NCBI RefSeq assembly: GCF_003206615.1 | Contig: NZ_PZJW01000006.1 | Coordinates: 248,001 to 312,000 of the forward strand | DNA: 64,000 nucleotides | Reading direction: 5' to 3' | DNA from: Salinicola acroporae | Lineage (GTDB): Bacteria; Pseudomonadota; Gammaproteobacteria; Pseudomonadales; Halomonadaceae | Part shown: positions 17,643 to 26,079 of the stretch, piece after piece | How positions within the stretch are numbered: the stretch's first letter is position 1 | Layout of the letters: the number at the start of each line of letters is the position of its first letter | Notes under the pieces: model-generated | What the model was told of the DNA's origin: nothing | The model's input: only the letters and a program-made list of their open reading frames with translations | The model's database searches: none | Translations under genes and position numbers: made by a program

Positions 17643-18583
17643 TGACGACGACGCCTACACAGTCCGGCATTACCGTCAATGACGTGGCGCCGCGAGACGG
17701 TCTCCAGATCGAATCGCGGTTCGTTCCCACGGAGGAGAAGATTCGGCTGATCGACGCGCTTTCCCGTACCGGCCTGGCAAAGATCGAGGCCACCTCGTTC
17801 ACCTCGCCAAAGGCGATTCCCAATCTGCGCGATGCCGAGGAGGTCATGCGCGGTATCGAGCGGGTGCCGGGAGTCGACTACGTGGTGCTGGTCCCCAACG
17901 AGAAGGGGGCCGAGCGCGCGCTCGCCTGCGGGGTCGACGAAATCAACCTGGTGCTGTCCGCCAGCGACAGCCACGGCCGTGCCAACCTTCGCATGACCGC
18001 GGAACAGTCGCTCGAGCGCTTTGCCAACATTCTGGAGATCACCAGGGGAAGCGACGTCTTCGTCAACGCCTCGATCTCGACGGCATTCGGCTGCCCGTTC
18101 GAAGGCGAGGTGCCGTTCAAGCGGGTGCTGTCGATCACCGAGAAGCTGCTGGCGCTGGGCGTCCAGGGGATCACTCTCTGCGACACCACCGGGATGGCCA
18201 ATCCGCGCCAGGTCGCCGATCTGAGCCGCGAGACGTTGAGCCGCTGGCCGTGGCTGCCGGTGACGCTTCATGTCCACAACACCCGTGGGATGGGGTTGGC
18301 CAACGCCCTGGTCGCGTGGCAGAGCGGGATCACTCGCTTCGATGCCGCGCTGGGTGGCCTGGGCGGCTGTCCCTACGCGCCGGGGGCCACCGGCAACGTC
18401 TGCACCGAGGACCTGGTCCACATGTTCGAGCAGATGGGCGTGGAGACCGGCGTCGACCTCGATCGGCTGATCGCCGCCGCCGAGTTGCTGCCGGCGATGA
18501 TCGGCCACGACGTGCCGGGTCAGGTGGTCAAGGCCGGCACCTCGGATCGCCGCTATCCGCTGCCGGAGACCGCCAACGGCTGA
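17642..18583 (+). CDS. Hydroxymethylglutaryl-CoA lyase family enzyme
   Basis: A 313-residue TIM-barrel lyase of the HMGL-like branch. It shows APRDGLQIE (metal and substrate site), EATSFTSPKAIP, CDTTGMANP, the HVHNTRGMGLAN metal histidines, and the HMG-CoA lyase signature GLGGCPYAPGATGN with catalytic Cys243. The family cleaves 3-hydroxy-3-methylglutaryl-CoA to acetyl-CoA and acetoacetate; relatives act on similar 3-hydroxyacyl-CoAs such as citramalyl-CoA. Leucine-degradation partners (isovaleryl-CoA dehydrogenase, MccA/B) are absent here. Coupling to a CoA-transferase suggests uptake and breakdown of a free hydroxy-diacid instead. Confidence 0.9.
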   Translation: MTTTPTQSGITVNDVAPRDGLQIESRFVPTEEKIRLIDALSRTGLAKIEATSFTSPKAIPNLRDAEEVMRGIERVPGVDYVVLVPNEKGAERALACGVDEINLVLSASDSHGRANLRMTAEQSLERFANILEITRGSDVFVNASISTAFGCPFEGEVPFKRVLSITEKLLALGVQGITLCDTTGMANPRQVADLSRETLSRWPWLPVTLHVHNTRGMGLANALVAWQSGITRFDAALGGLGGCPYAPGATGNVCTEDLVHMFEQMGVETGVDLDRLIAAAELLPAMIGHDVPGQVVKAGTSDRRYPLPETANG

Positions 18584-18589
18584 GCGCCG

Positions 18590-19921
18590 TCAGGCCGCTG
18601 CCGCGTCGCGCTGATGGGCTAGGCGGCCGTTGGCCCAGGTCGCCGCCACCGTACGGTCGTCGCCCAGCATCATCAGCGCGAACAGGCGCTCGGACAGGGT
18701 CGTGGCCTGGGATAGCCGGCGCGCCATCAACGGGGTGGATTCGGGGTCGAGAACGGCGATATCCGCCTCGAATCCCTGCTGCAGGCAGCCGATCTTGTCA
18801 TCGAGGTGCAGCGCCCGGGCATTGCCCAGAGTGAGCCGGTAGAACCCCTGCCAACCGGTCAGTGGCTGGCCCAGCAGCGCTCCCACCTGATACGCCCCCT
18901 GCAGCGTGCCGAGGCCGGACAGCGAGGTACCGCCGCCGACATCGCTGGCCAGCGAGGTGGCCAGCCCGGCATCGCGGCAGGCCAGGCGATCCATCAGCCC
19001 GCTGCCGAGGAACAGGTTCGAGGTCGGGCAGAAGGCGATATTGGCGCCACCCTGCGCCAGCCGTCGGCGCTGCCCCTCGTCGAGATGAATGCCATGGGCG
19101 AAGGTGCTGCGCGGGCCGACGAGTCCATGGCGCTCGTAGACATCGAGATAGTCACGAGTTTCCGGAAACAGCTCGGCCACCCAGGCGATCTCGCCGCGAT
19201 TCTCCGACAGGTGGGTCTGCAGATAGAGATCGGGGGCATTGCGCAGCACGCCGCCCACGGCGTCGAGCTGCTCGCGGGTCGAGGTCGGGGCGAACCGTGG
19301 GGTCAGGGTGTAGGCGAGACGGTCGCGTCCATGCCAGTCGGCAATCAGCCGCTCGCTGTCGCGAACGCCGCCCAGGGTGTCGTCGGTCAAGGCGTCCGGC
19401 GCATGGCGATCCATCAGTACCTTGCCGGCGATCATGCGCAACTGGCGACGTTGGGCCGCCGCGAAGAAGCTGTCCACCGAGACCGGATGCGAGGAACAGA
19501 ATACCTGCGCGGTGGTGGTGCCGACCCGCAGCATCTCGTCGAGGAAACGCTCGGCCCCGGCCTGGGCGTGTCCGGCGTCGGCGAACCGGCATTCGGCAGG
19601 AAAGGTGTAGTCGTTGAGCCAGTCGAGCAACTCGCGGCCATAGGACGCCATGATGTCGAGCTGAACGTAATGGACGTGGCTATCGATGAAGCCAGGCATC
19701 ATCAGCTTGTCGCGGTAGTCGACGATCTCGACCCCGGCCGGTAACCGATCGGCGAGCACATCGAAGGGTTCGACGGCGTGAATGTGGCCGTCGACGATCC
19801 AGATCGCGCCGTCCTCGAGATAGCGGGTGGTGCCGGTCAACGGCACGGCATCCTCGCCGGGGTCGTCGAGGCAGGTGAATAGCGGACCGCGAAGCAGACG
19901 TTGATGATTTTTCATGGTCAT
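18590..19921 (-). CDS. guaD: Guanine deaminase
   Basis: A 443-residue amidohydrolase that hydrolyses guanine to xanthine and ammonia. It has the Zn motif PGFIDSHVHYVQ, CSSHPVSVDS, the HLSEN and FAHGIHLD metal/substrate segments, FCPTSNLFLGSG, and LASDVGGGTSLS with the last metal-binding Asp. Its ATG overlaps the xdhC stop as ATGA, making it the last gene of an xdhA-xdhB-xdhC-guaD operon, which fits the pathway: guanine to xanthine here, then xanthine to urate by Xdh. The alternative start three residues in (Met3) is less likely given the overlap. Confidence 0.94.
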   Translation of the reverse strand: MTMKNHQRLLRGPLFTCLDDPGEDAVPLTGTTRYLEDGAIWIVDGHIHAVEPFDVLADRLPAGVEIVDYRDKLMMPGFIDSHVHYVQLDIMASYGRELLDWLNDYTFPAECRFADAGHAQAGAERFLDEMLRVGTTTAQVFCSSHPVSVDSFFAAAQRRQLRMIAGKVLMDRHAPDALTDDTLGGVRDSERLIADWHGRDRLAYTLTPRFAPTSTREQLDAVGGVLRNAPDLYLQTHLSENRGEIAWVAELFPETRDYLDVYERHGLVGPRSTFAHGIHLDEGQRRRLAQGGANIAFCPTSNLFLGSGLMDRLACRDAGLATSLASDVGGGTSLSGLGTLQGAYQVGALLGQPLTGWQGFYRLTLGNARALHLDDKIGCLQQGFEADIAVLDPESTPLMARRLSQATTLSERLFALMMLGDDRTVAATWANGRLAHQRDAAAA

Positions 19922-20874
19922 TCTCTGGCGGAATCTCTCGAATGGACGGTGTCGATCGGCTCGGCGCTTGAAAAGGCGGACCGAAGTCGGTCCGGCGCCG
20001 CGCCCCGTTGTACCGGTACGCTTTCCGGCGGGCGTTGGTCGGCCAGCAGTTCGGCGGCAACGCTGATCGCGATCTCGCGAGGGCGCTTGCTGGCGGTGGA
20101 GACCAGGCCGATGGGGCAGCGAATCCGCGCCAGCGTGGCGTCATCGAATCCGGCGGCGGTCAAGCGCGAGCGAAAGCTGGCCCATTTGCTGTTCGAGCCG
20201 ATCATGCCGATCGAGCGCAATGCCCCGCCGCCCGAGTTCGTTCGGGATAACAGTGCCGCGACAAGATCCCGGTCCTGGGCGTGGTCGTGGGTCATCACCA
20301 GCACGTGAGCATTCGGGGGGATAGCCGCCACGGCCCGTGCCACGCCCTCGGCATCCGCCGCCAGCGTCAGGGGGCGGACCCGGTCAGGGTAGCGGTCGTG
20401 AGGGTGCCGGGGCGGAAACGCCTCCGCGCGACTGTCGTACCAGTCGATTCGCCAGGGCAGTGGCGCGAGCAGTTCGACCAGGGCCTGGCCGACATGGCCG
20501 GCACCGAACAGCGTCAGGTGGCTTTCGGCGCCGGCGAAGACCTCGATCAAGACATGCACGAACCCGCCACAGCACTGCCCGGAGCGGCCGCCCAGCGGAA
20601 ACGCCTCGAGATGGGTGCCTGTCGCCACGGGGGTGGCCGCCAGATGCCGCCGGGCGGTCTCGATCACTTGCTGCTCGAAATGGCCGCCACCCAGCGTATC
20701 GATGACCGCCGTCGAGGTAACCACCAGCTTGGCGCCGGGTTCCCGCGGGGTCGAGCCGGCAGCGCCGACGACGCTGGCGAGCACGTGAGAGACGCCGCAC
20801 TCCTGCAGGCGGTGCAGCGCGGCGTGCCAGCTTTCGTGGTGGTCTCGGGCGTCGTGAGCCTGGTCGGTGCTCAT
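19918..20874 (-). CDS. xdhC: Xanthine dehydrogenase accessory protein XdhC
   Basis: A 318-residue XdhC/CoxI-family protein that binds sulfurated molybdenum cofactor and inserts it into XdhB. The N-terminal region has SVVGAAGSTPREPGAKL and TLGGGHFEQQVIE; the Rossmann-like C-terminal part has LTLFGAGHVGQALV, VMTHDHAQD and IGMIGSNSKWASF then IRCPIGL. The ATG at 20874 makes an ATGA overlap with the xdhB stop, which decides the start over the longer open frame to 21492. It overlaps guaD the same way. Confidence 0.94.
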   Translation of the reverse strand: MSTDQAHDARDHHESWHAALHRLQECGVSHVLASVVGAAGSTPREPGAKLVVTSTAVIDTLGGGHFEQQVIETARRHLAATPVATGTHLEAFPLGGRSGQCCGGFVHVLIEVFAGAESHLTLFGAGHVGQALVELLAPLPWRIDWYDSRAEAFPPRHPHDRYPDRVRPLTLAADAEGVARAVAAIPPNAHVLVMTHDHAQDRDLVAALLSRTNSGGGALRSIGMIGSNSKWASFRSRLTAAGFDDATLARIRCPIGLVSTASKRPREIAISVAAELLADQRPPESVPVQRGAAPDRLRSAFSSAEPIDTVHSRDSARE

Positions 20875-23354
20875 CGTGGAATCCCGGCGTTCACCTGCGC
20901 GGCGCGTAGCGCCTCGGCCGCCATCAGTACCCGCTCCGGCGTGGCAGGAGTATCCAGCGACGGACTGGCGCGATAGCCGGTCAGGCTCGAGAGTGCATCG
21001 CGCAGCGCCGACCAGACCGAGATGCCGAGCATGAATGGCGGCTCGCCCACGGCCTTGGAGCGATAGATGCTGGCCTGGGAGTTGGGATGGCCCTCGAGCA
21101 GTTCGACATTGAAGATGGGTGGCAGGTCGCCGAAGGTCGGGATCTTGTAGGTGGCGGGGCCGTCGGTCAGCAGCCTGCCGTCGTCGTTCCACTTCAGCTC
21201 CTCGCTGGTCAGCCAGCCCATGCCCTGAACGAAACCGCCCTCGACCTGACCCAGATCGATGGCCGGATTGAGCGAGTCGCCGACATCGTGAAGGATATCG
21301 ACGCGCTCGACCCGATACTCCCCGCTCAGGGTATCGACGCGGACCTCGCTGACCCCGGCGCCGTAGGCAAAATAGTAGAAAGGCCGGCCCTGGCCGGTGT
21401 CGCGGTCGTAGTGGATCAGGGGCGTGGCGTAGAACCCGGTTGCCGATAGCGAGATGCGTCCGAGATAAGCCGCCTGCACCAGGTCCCCCCACGCTACCCG
21501 CTGATGCACGTCGCCGACGCCGGAGACCAGTTCGCCATCGACGAGACGCAGCCCCTCGCGATCCAGGCGATAGTGGTCGGCGGCGAAGTCGAGCAGACGC
21601 TGGCGGATCTGCGCGGCGGCGTCGCGGGCGGCCATGCCGTTGAGGTCGGCACCGCTGGAGGCCGCGGTGGGCGAAGTGTTGGGTACCTTGTCGGTACGGG
21701 TGGCGCTGATGCGTACCGAGTCGAAATCGAGCCCCAGCTCGCGGGCAACCACCTGGCAGATCTTGGTGTGCAGGCCCTGGCCCATCTCGGTGCCGCCATG
21801 GTTGATCATCACGCTGCCGTCGGTGTAGACGTGAAGCAGGGCACCCGCCTGGTTGAGGTGCTTGGCGGTGAAGGAGATGCCGAACTTGACCGGCGTCAGC
21901 GCCAGGCCGCGCTTGATCACGGCGCTTTCGCGATTGAACGCGGTGATCTCGTCGCGGCGCCGCCAGTAGTCGCTGCTGCGCTCCAGACGCTCGATGATCT
22001 CCAGCATCAACGGATGCTGGTCGACCTGCTGGCCGTAGTGGGTGGTGTCGCGACCGCTGCGATAGAGATTGCGCTTGCGCACGGTCAACGGGTCCTGGCC
22101 GACATGGCGGGCGATGTCGTCCATCGCGAGTTCGGCGACCATCATCCCCTGGGGGCCGCCGAAACCGCGAAACGCCGTGTTCGAGGCGGTATGGGTACGC
22201 GCCCGATGGCCGGTCACGCGTGCGGCCCCCAGCGAGTAAGCGTTATCGGCGTGGAACATGGCGCGGTCGACCACCGCTTCGGAGAGATCCGGCGAGTGGC
22301 CGCAGTCGCCGATCAGGGTGATGTCGCCGCCGAGGATCACGCCGTCGTCGTCGAAACCCAGGCGATAGCGATTGTGAAACGGATGGCGCTTGCCGGTAGC
22401 GCGGGTATCGTCGGCACGCGGCAGGCGCAGGCGAACGGCGCGGCCGGTTCGCCTCGCCAGCAGTGCCGCGACGCAAGCCCAGGGCGCGGCCTGGGTCTCC
22501 TTGCCGCCGAAGCCGCCGCCCATGCGGCGATTTTCCACCGTCACTGCGTGGAAGGGGATATCCAGCACCTCGGCGACCAGCTTCTGGGTCTCGCTGGGGT
22601 GCTGGTTGGAGGTATGGACGACGACGCCCTCATCCTCGCTGGGCACGACCAGGCAGGCCTGGCCCTCGAGGTAGAAGTGTTCCTGGCCGCCGACGAACTG
22701 TTCGGCCTCGAGCACATGGGGCGCGCGCTCCAGCGCCTGCTGCCAATCCCCGCTGATCTGCCGGTGCGTGGGGCGCACGAACTCGCTGGCCTCGGCGGCG
22801 GCCACGGGATCGAAGCGGGGCGGCAGCGGCTCGATCTCGACCACTGCCGCCTTTACCGCGCGGCGTGCCTCGAGGTAACTGGTGGCGGCCACGGCGAACA
22901 GCGGCTGGCCGACATAGCTGACTTCCTCGTCGGCAAACATGGGGTCGCCGGGAAATACCGGACCGATATCGCGATGCCCGGGAATATGCTGCGTCGTGAT
23001 CACGTCGACGACGCCGGGCATTTCTCGCACCGCGTCGAGGTCGAGACGGATCACCCGGCCATGGGCCACCTCGCTCAGTCCCACCATGGCGTGCAGCGTA
23101 TCGCCGGGCGCCGGCAGGTCGTCGATATAGCGGGCGCGTCCGGTGACATGCTTGATGGCGCTCTCGTGAGCCTGGGAGTGACGGGCAGTCTCTCGTGTCG
23201 GCTGTGGGCTGACAGTGTCGCGGGCAACCGGTTCGTCGCCTTCGAGCCGGCCGATCTCCGCGCCTTTCGCCCGGTCGGAATCGGCCAGGGCATCCGGCAC
23301 GGCATCGGAGGCGGCGCGCGCCGATCGATATCGCTTTTCAGTGAGCGTACGCAT
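20871..23354 (-). CDS. xdhB: Xanthine dehydrogenase molybdopterin-binding subunit
   Basis: An 827-residue large subunit of xanthine dehydrogenase, binding Mo-pterin and oxidising hypoxanthine/xanthine. Seen in order: HVTGRARYIDDLPAPGDTLHA (N-terminal alpha-beta hammerhead), GGGFGGKETQ, TAFRGFGGPQGM and NHGGTEMGQGLHTK in the Mo-pterin domains. Near the C-terminus, KAVGEPPFMLGISVW holds the expected catalytic glutamate. The N-terminal ~55 residues are polar and not conserved. It overlaps the xdhA 3' end by 17 bases and xdhC by 4 bases. Confidence 0.95.
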   Translation of the reverse strand: MRTLTEKRYRSARAASDAVPDALADSDRAKGAEIGRLEGDEPVARDTVSPQPTRETARHSQAHESAIKHVTGRARYIDDLPAPGDTLHAMVGLSEVAHGRVIRLDLDAVREMPGVVDVITTQHIPGHRDIGPVFPGDPMFADEEVSYVGQPLFAVAATSYLEARRAVKAAVVEIEPLPPRFDPVAAAEASEFVRPTHRQISGDWQQALERAPHVLEAEQFVGGQEHFYLEGQACLVVPSEDEGVVVHTSNQHPSETQKLVAEVLDIPFHAVTVENRRMGGGFGGKETQAAPWACVAALLARRTGRAVRLRLPRADDTRATGKRHPFHNRYRLGFDDDGVILGGDITLIGDCGHSPDLSEAVVDRAMFHADNAYSLGAARVTGHRARTHTASNTAFRGFGGPQGMMVAELAMDDIARHVGQDPLTVRKRNLYRSGRDTTHYGQQVDQHPLMLEIIERLERSSDYWRRRDEITAFNRESAVIKRGLALTPVKFGISFTAKHLNQAGALLHVYTDGSVMINHGGTEMGQGLHTKICQVVARELGLDFDSVRISATRTDKVPNTSPTAASSGADLNGMAARDAAAQIRQRLLDFAADHYRLDREGLRLVDGELVSGVGDVHQRVAWGDLVQAAYLGRISLSATGFYATPLIHYDRDTGQGRPFYYFAYGAGVSEVRVDTLSGEYRVERVDILHDVGDSLNPAIDLGQVEGGFVQGMGWLTSEELKWNDDGRLLTDGPATYKIPTFGDLPPIFNVELLEGHPNSQASIYRSKAVGEPPFMLGISVWSALRDALSSLTGYRASPSLDTPATPERVLMAAEALRAAQVNAGIPR

Positions 23355-24801
23355 CGAGTGTCACCTCCTGCGTCGGTTCGTCCAGGTCGACTCGGGCGAG
23401 TGTCAGTCGCCAACGTTCGAGCAGGTTGGCCGCGGCGGTGGAGCGGTAGTCGCGGGAGCCACGGGCGTCGCTCATTGGCGTGAGTGATTGGTGGAGTGCC
23501 CGCCTGGCGGCGTCGAAGCTCTCTTTGTCGGGCGCCTTGCCCTCCAGTGCGGCCTCCACGGCAGTGACTCTCAGCGGGATCGCCGCCATGCCACCGTAGG
23601 CGACGCGGACGTCCCGCAGCACGCCGTCCTGCAACCGCCAACGAAAGGCGCCCAGTAGTGTCGAGATGTCGTCCTCGCGCCGCTTGGAGAGCTTCCAGAC
23701 GCGCTGTTCGTAGCCGTCGCCGGGTTTTGGGAAAAAGATGGCGGCGATACACTCGCCGGGAGCGAGAGCGGTCTGCTTGTAGTCGAGGAAGAACGACGCC
23801 AGCGGGATCTCCCGAATTCCATTCGGTCCGGCGAGACGCAGGGTCGCGTCCAGTGTCAGCAGCACGGGCGGCGTATCGCCAATGGGGGATGCGTTGGCGA
23901 TATTGCCGCCGACGGTGGCCCGGTTGCGGATCTGGGCCGAGCCCAGTCGGGTCAGGAGATGCGCGAAAGCGGGATAATGGGCTTCCAGCAGCGGCTCCCA
24001 CTCGCGATAGGTGACTGCCGCACCCACCCACCAGCCGTCCGCGACTTCCTCGATCTGGCGCAGCTCGTCGACCTGGCGCAGATCGATCACGGCGTCGAAC
24101 CGCGCGAGCCGCTGGGTGATTTCGAGCCAGAGATCGGTGGCGCCGGCGACCAGCCTGGCCTCGGGATGGCGCTGCATGGCGGTGATGAGTTCGGCGAGCG
24201 TCGTCGGCGTGAAATAGCCGCTCTGGTCCCCGTCGGTCACTGTCGGGGAGAGATCGTGAATTACCCGCTCGAAGGCGGGATCCTCCGCCCAGGGTGGGCG
24301 AGTGTCGGTGCGTTCACCCATGCTATGGGCGGCGTCGCGTATCGGCCGGTAGCCTGTACAGCGACACAGATTGCCGCCAAGTGCCGCTTCCAGCCGGTGA
24401 TCGTCCAGCTCTTGCCGGGGGAGCACCCGCTGCTGTTCGTGCAGCGCGAACAGCGACATCACGATGCCGGGGGTGCAGAACCCGCATTGACTGCCATGGC
24501 ACGCTACCATCGACGCTTGGGCCGGATGCAGCGCATCGCCCCGAGCCAGGCCCTCCACGGTCACCAGATGAGCGCCCTGCAACTGATGGGCCGGGGTGAT
24601 GCAGGCATTCAAGGTGTGATAGGCCATCGCGCCCTCGTCGTCGGGCCGGGCGATGGCGACGGTGCACGCGCCGCAATCTCCGGAAGCGCAACCCTCCTTG
24701 GTGCCATGCTGCGCGAGAGGACCCCGCAACAGCTCGAGTATGCTGGTGCCGGGCGCGGCGGCCAGCCGCCGATGCTGGCCGTTGAGGAAGAATTCGATCA
24801 T
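23338..24801 (-). CDS. xdhA: Xanthine dehydrogenase small subunit (2Fe-2S/FAD)
   Basis: A 487-residue subunit carrying electrons from the Mo site to NAD+. The N-terminal ferredoxin-like domain has Cys38, Cys43 and Cys46 (GCASGDCGACTV). The second 2Fe-2S domain has CGFCTPGIVMS and NLCRCTGYRPI. The middle is the FAD-binding domain (LVAGATDLWLEITQR, ATVGGNIANASPIGD, with GGNIANASPIGD contacting FAD), followed by a CO-dehydrogenase flavoprotein C-terminal domain. The ATG at 24801 gives the standard MIEFFLNGQ start; the longer frame to 24963 runs over the operator and is rejected. First gene of the operon, divergent from the TetR regulator. Confidence 0.95.
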   Translation of the reverse strand: MIEFFLNGQHRRLAAAPGTSILELLRGPLAQHGTKEGCASGDCGACTVAIARPDDEGAMAYHTLNACITPAHQLQGAHLVTVEGLARGDALHPAQASMVACHGSQCGFCTPGIVMSLFALHEQQRVLPRQELDDHRLEAALGGNLCRCTGYRPIRDAAHSMGERTDTRPPWAEDPAFERVIHDLSPTVTDGDQSGYFTPTTLAELITAMQRHPEARLVAGATDLWLEITQRLARFDAVIDLRQVDELRQIEEVADGWWVGAAVTYREWEPLLEAHYPAFAHLLTRLGSAQIRNRATVGGNIANASPIGDTPPVLLTLDATLRLAGPNGIREIPLASFFLDYKQTALAPGECIAAIFFPKPGDGYEQRVWKLSKRREDDISTLLGAFRWRLQDGVLRDVRVAYGGMAAIPLRVTAVEAALEGKAPDKESFDAARRALHQSLTPMSDARGSRDYRSTAAANLLERWRLTLARVDLDEPTQEVTLDAYAH

Positions 24802-24862
24802 GGGGAGCCTGCCGTTGTCATTGTGCGGGGTGCCGTCTGCCGGCAACCTTGCAGGATAAATC

Positions 24863-24878
24863 CTGACCGATCGGTCAG
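24863..24878. promoter_or_regulatory. Palindromic operator between xdhA and the TetR-type regulator
   Basis: CTGACCGATCGGTCAG is a perfect 16-base palindrome, 62 bases upstream of xdhA and 184 bases upstream of the divergent regulator. Its TGACC...GGTCA core resembles the E. coli RutR box (TTGACCA-N2-TGGTCAA), matching the family of the adjacent regulator. It is the most likely binding site for control of the xdh-gua operon. Confidence 0.75.
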
Positions 24879-25061
24879 CTTTGTATAGCCTCTTCGATTC
24901 CGGCCGTGATGGCAAGTGCTCTCTACCGGGGCCGAAACGGGTCCACCGGCAGACAACCCTCATGATTCAGCATAGCATCGGCATCGGGAGCCACTGAGTA
25001 GGCGCGCCGGGGGCGTGGCAGCGGGCGCTTCCAGTCTGATTGATGGGTAAAAGGAGTTCAG

Positions 25062-25706
25062 GTGGATAATCACGATCTTCCCGAAGCCACGGCCCGGGAA
25101 CGTAACGAGCAGCGGATTTTCGAGGCGGCGGAAAGCGTCTTCGCACGACACGGCTATCGGGGGGCAAGCATCCAGGCGATCGCCGCGGCTGCCGGGATCC
25201 CCAAGTCCAACGTCCTCTACTATGTCGGCAGCAAGCGCCGCCTCTATATCACCCTGCTCGAGCGTACGATGTGGCGTTGGAACGCGATGCTGAGCGATAT
25301 CAGCGTCGATGACGATCCGGCGGAGGTGCTGGAGGCGTTCATTCGCAGCAAGATGCGGCTGAGCCAGACCCATCCCAGAAGTTCGCGGCTCTTCGCCAAC
25401 GAGATACTGCAGGGCGCTCCGTTCCTGAAGGAGTCGCTGTTCGGTGAGATGAGGGAGTGGGTGGAAGCCCGCGCCGAGGTCTTCCGCCACTGGGCGGAGC
25501 GCGGATTGATGGATCCGGTGGATCCCGTCTGGCTGATCTTTCTGATCTGGTCGGCGACCCAGCACTATGCCGATTTCGAGACCCAGATCGTGGGCATCAC
25601 GCATCGTGAGAAGCTCGACGAACGAGACTTCCAGTCGGCTGGCGATTTCCTGTGCCAAGTGATCATCAAGGGGTGTGGTGTCCGAAGGCGTGATGGCGCG
25701 GTCTAG
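25062..25706 (+). CDS. TetR-family regulator, RutR-like
   Basis: A 214-residue dimeric repressor. The HTH covers about residues 12-57: RIFEAAESVFARHGYRGASI, then AAAAGIPKSNVLYYVGSK. The ligand domain has SRLFANEILQGAPFLKE and the TQHYADFETQI stretch characteristic of RutR-like proteins, which respond to pyrimidines or purines. The start is the GTG at 25062 with AAGGAG five bases upstream; no ATG fits. It faces the xdh operon across a palindrome of RutR type, so purine-derived ligands such as xanthine or urate are plausible effectors. The ligand cannot be read from sequence. Confidence 0.9.
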   Translation: MDNHDLPEATARERNEQRIFEAAESVFARHGYRGASIQAIAAAAGIPKSNVLYYVGSKRRLYITLLERTMWRWNAMLSDISVDDDPAEVLEAFIRSKMRLSQTHPRSSRLFANEILQGAPFLKESLFGEMREWVEARAEVFRHWAERGLMDPVDPVWLIFLIWSATQHYADFETQIVGITHREKLDERDFQSAGDFLCQVIIKGCGVRRRDGAV

Positions 25707-26079
25707 GTCGGTGATGAATCACAGCGGCATGTCGTCGAAGCGGGAGGGGCTGGGGGAGGTCGGCTGACCGTTTCGGTGTGCGACCCGATGACGGAAGCGA
25801 GTCCTTTCGCGCTCAACTTCCTGTCGAGTCTCAACCTTGAGGGCCGGCAACGTCCTGTTGCTCTGCTGTCGATCCCTGGATGCTGTCCCTATCGCGTTCC
25901 GTGCGTCGTCGCATCGTCCTTGAAGGGGCTTCCTTGCGGCAGCGGCATCCTGCCACGGGCAGTGTATATGAGACTCGATCGCCAAGGCGAAGGGAAAATC
26001 GCTAAAAAGCGTTAAGTTACAAAGCGATACGTTTGGGCTCGGACTCGCCGTGGCGTGAGCTCAAGTGATTGTTTCCCAG
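25707..26079. other. Non-coding gap between convergent regulator and modC
   Basis: No supported gene in these 373 bases. The open frames (for example 25719-25985 minus and 25776-26015 plus) have no ribosome site or recognisable product. Small inverted repeats occur (TCGCC-AA-GGCGA near 25980; CGCT-AAAA-AGCG near 25999) and could contribute to bidirectional termination, but neither has a T-tract. Confidence 0.6.

Noticed and set aside
21504-23483. 659-codon plus-strand frame over xdhB
   Set aside because: Antisense shadow of a well-supported xanthine dehydrogenase gene; no family match or ribosome site.
25719-25985. 88-codon minus-strand ORF between the TetR-type gene and modC
   Set aside because: No ribosome site, no recognisable sequence; treated as non-coding.
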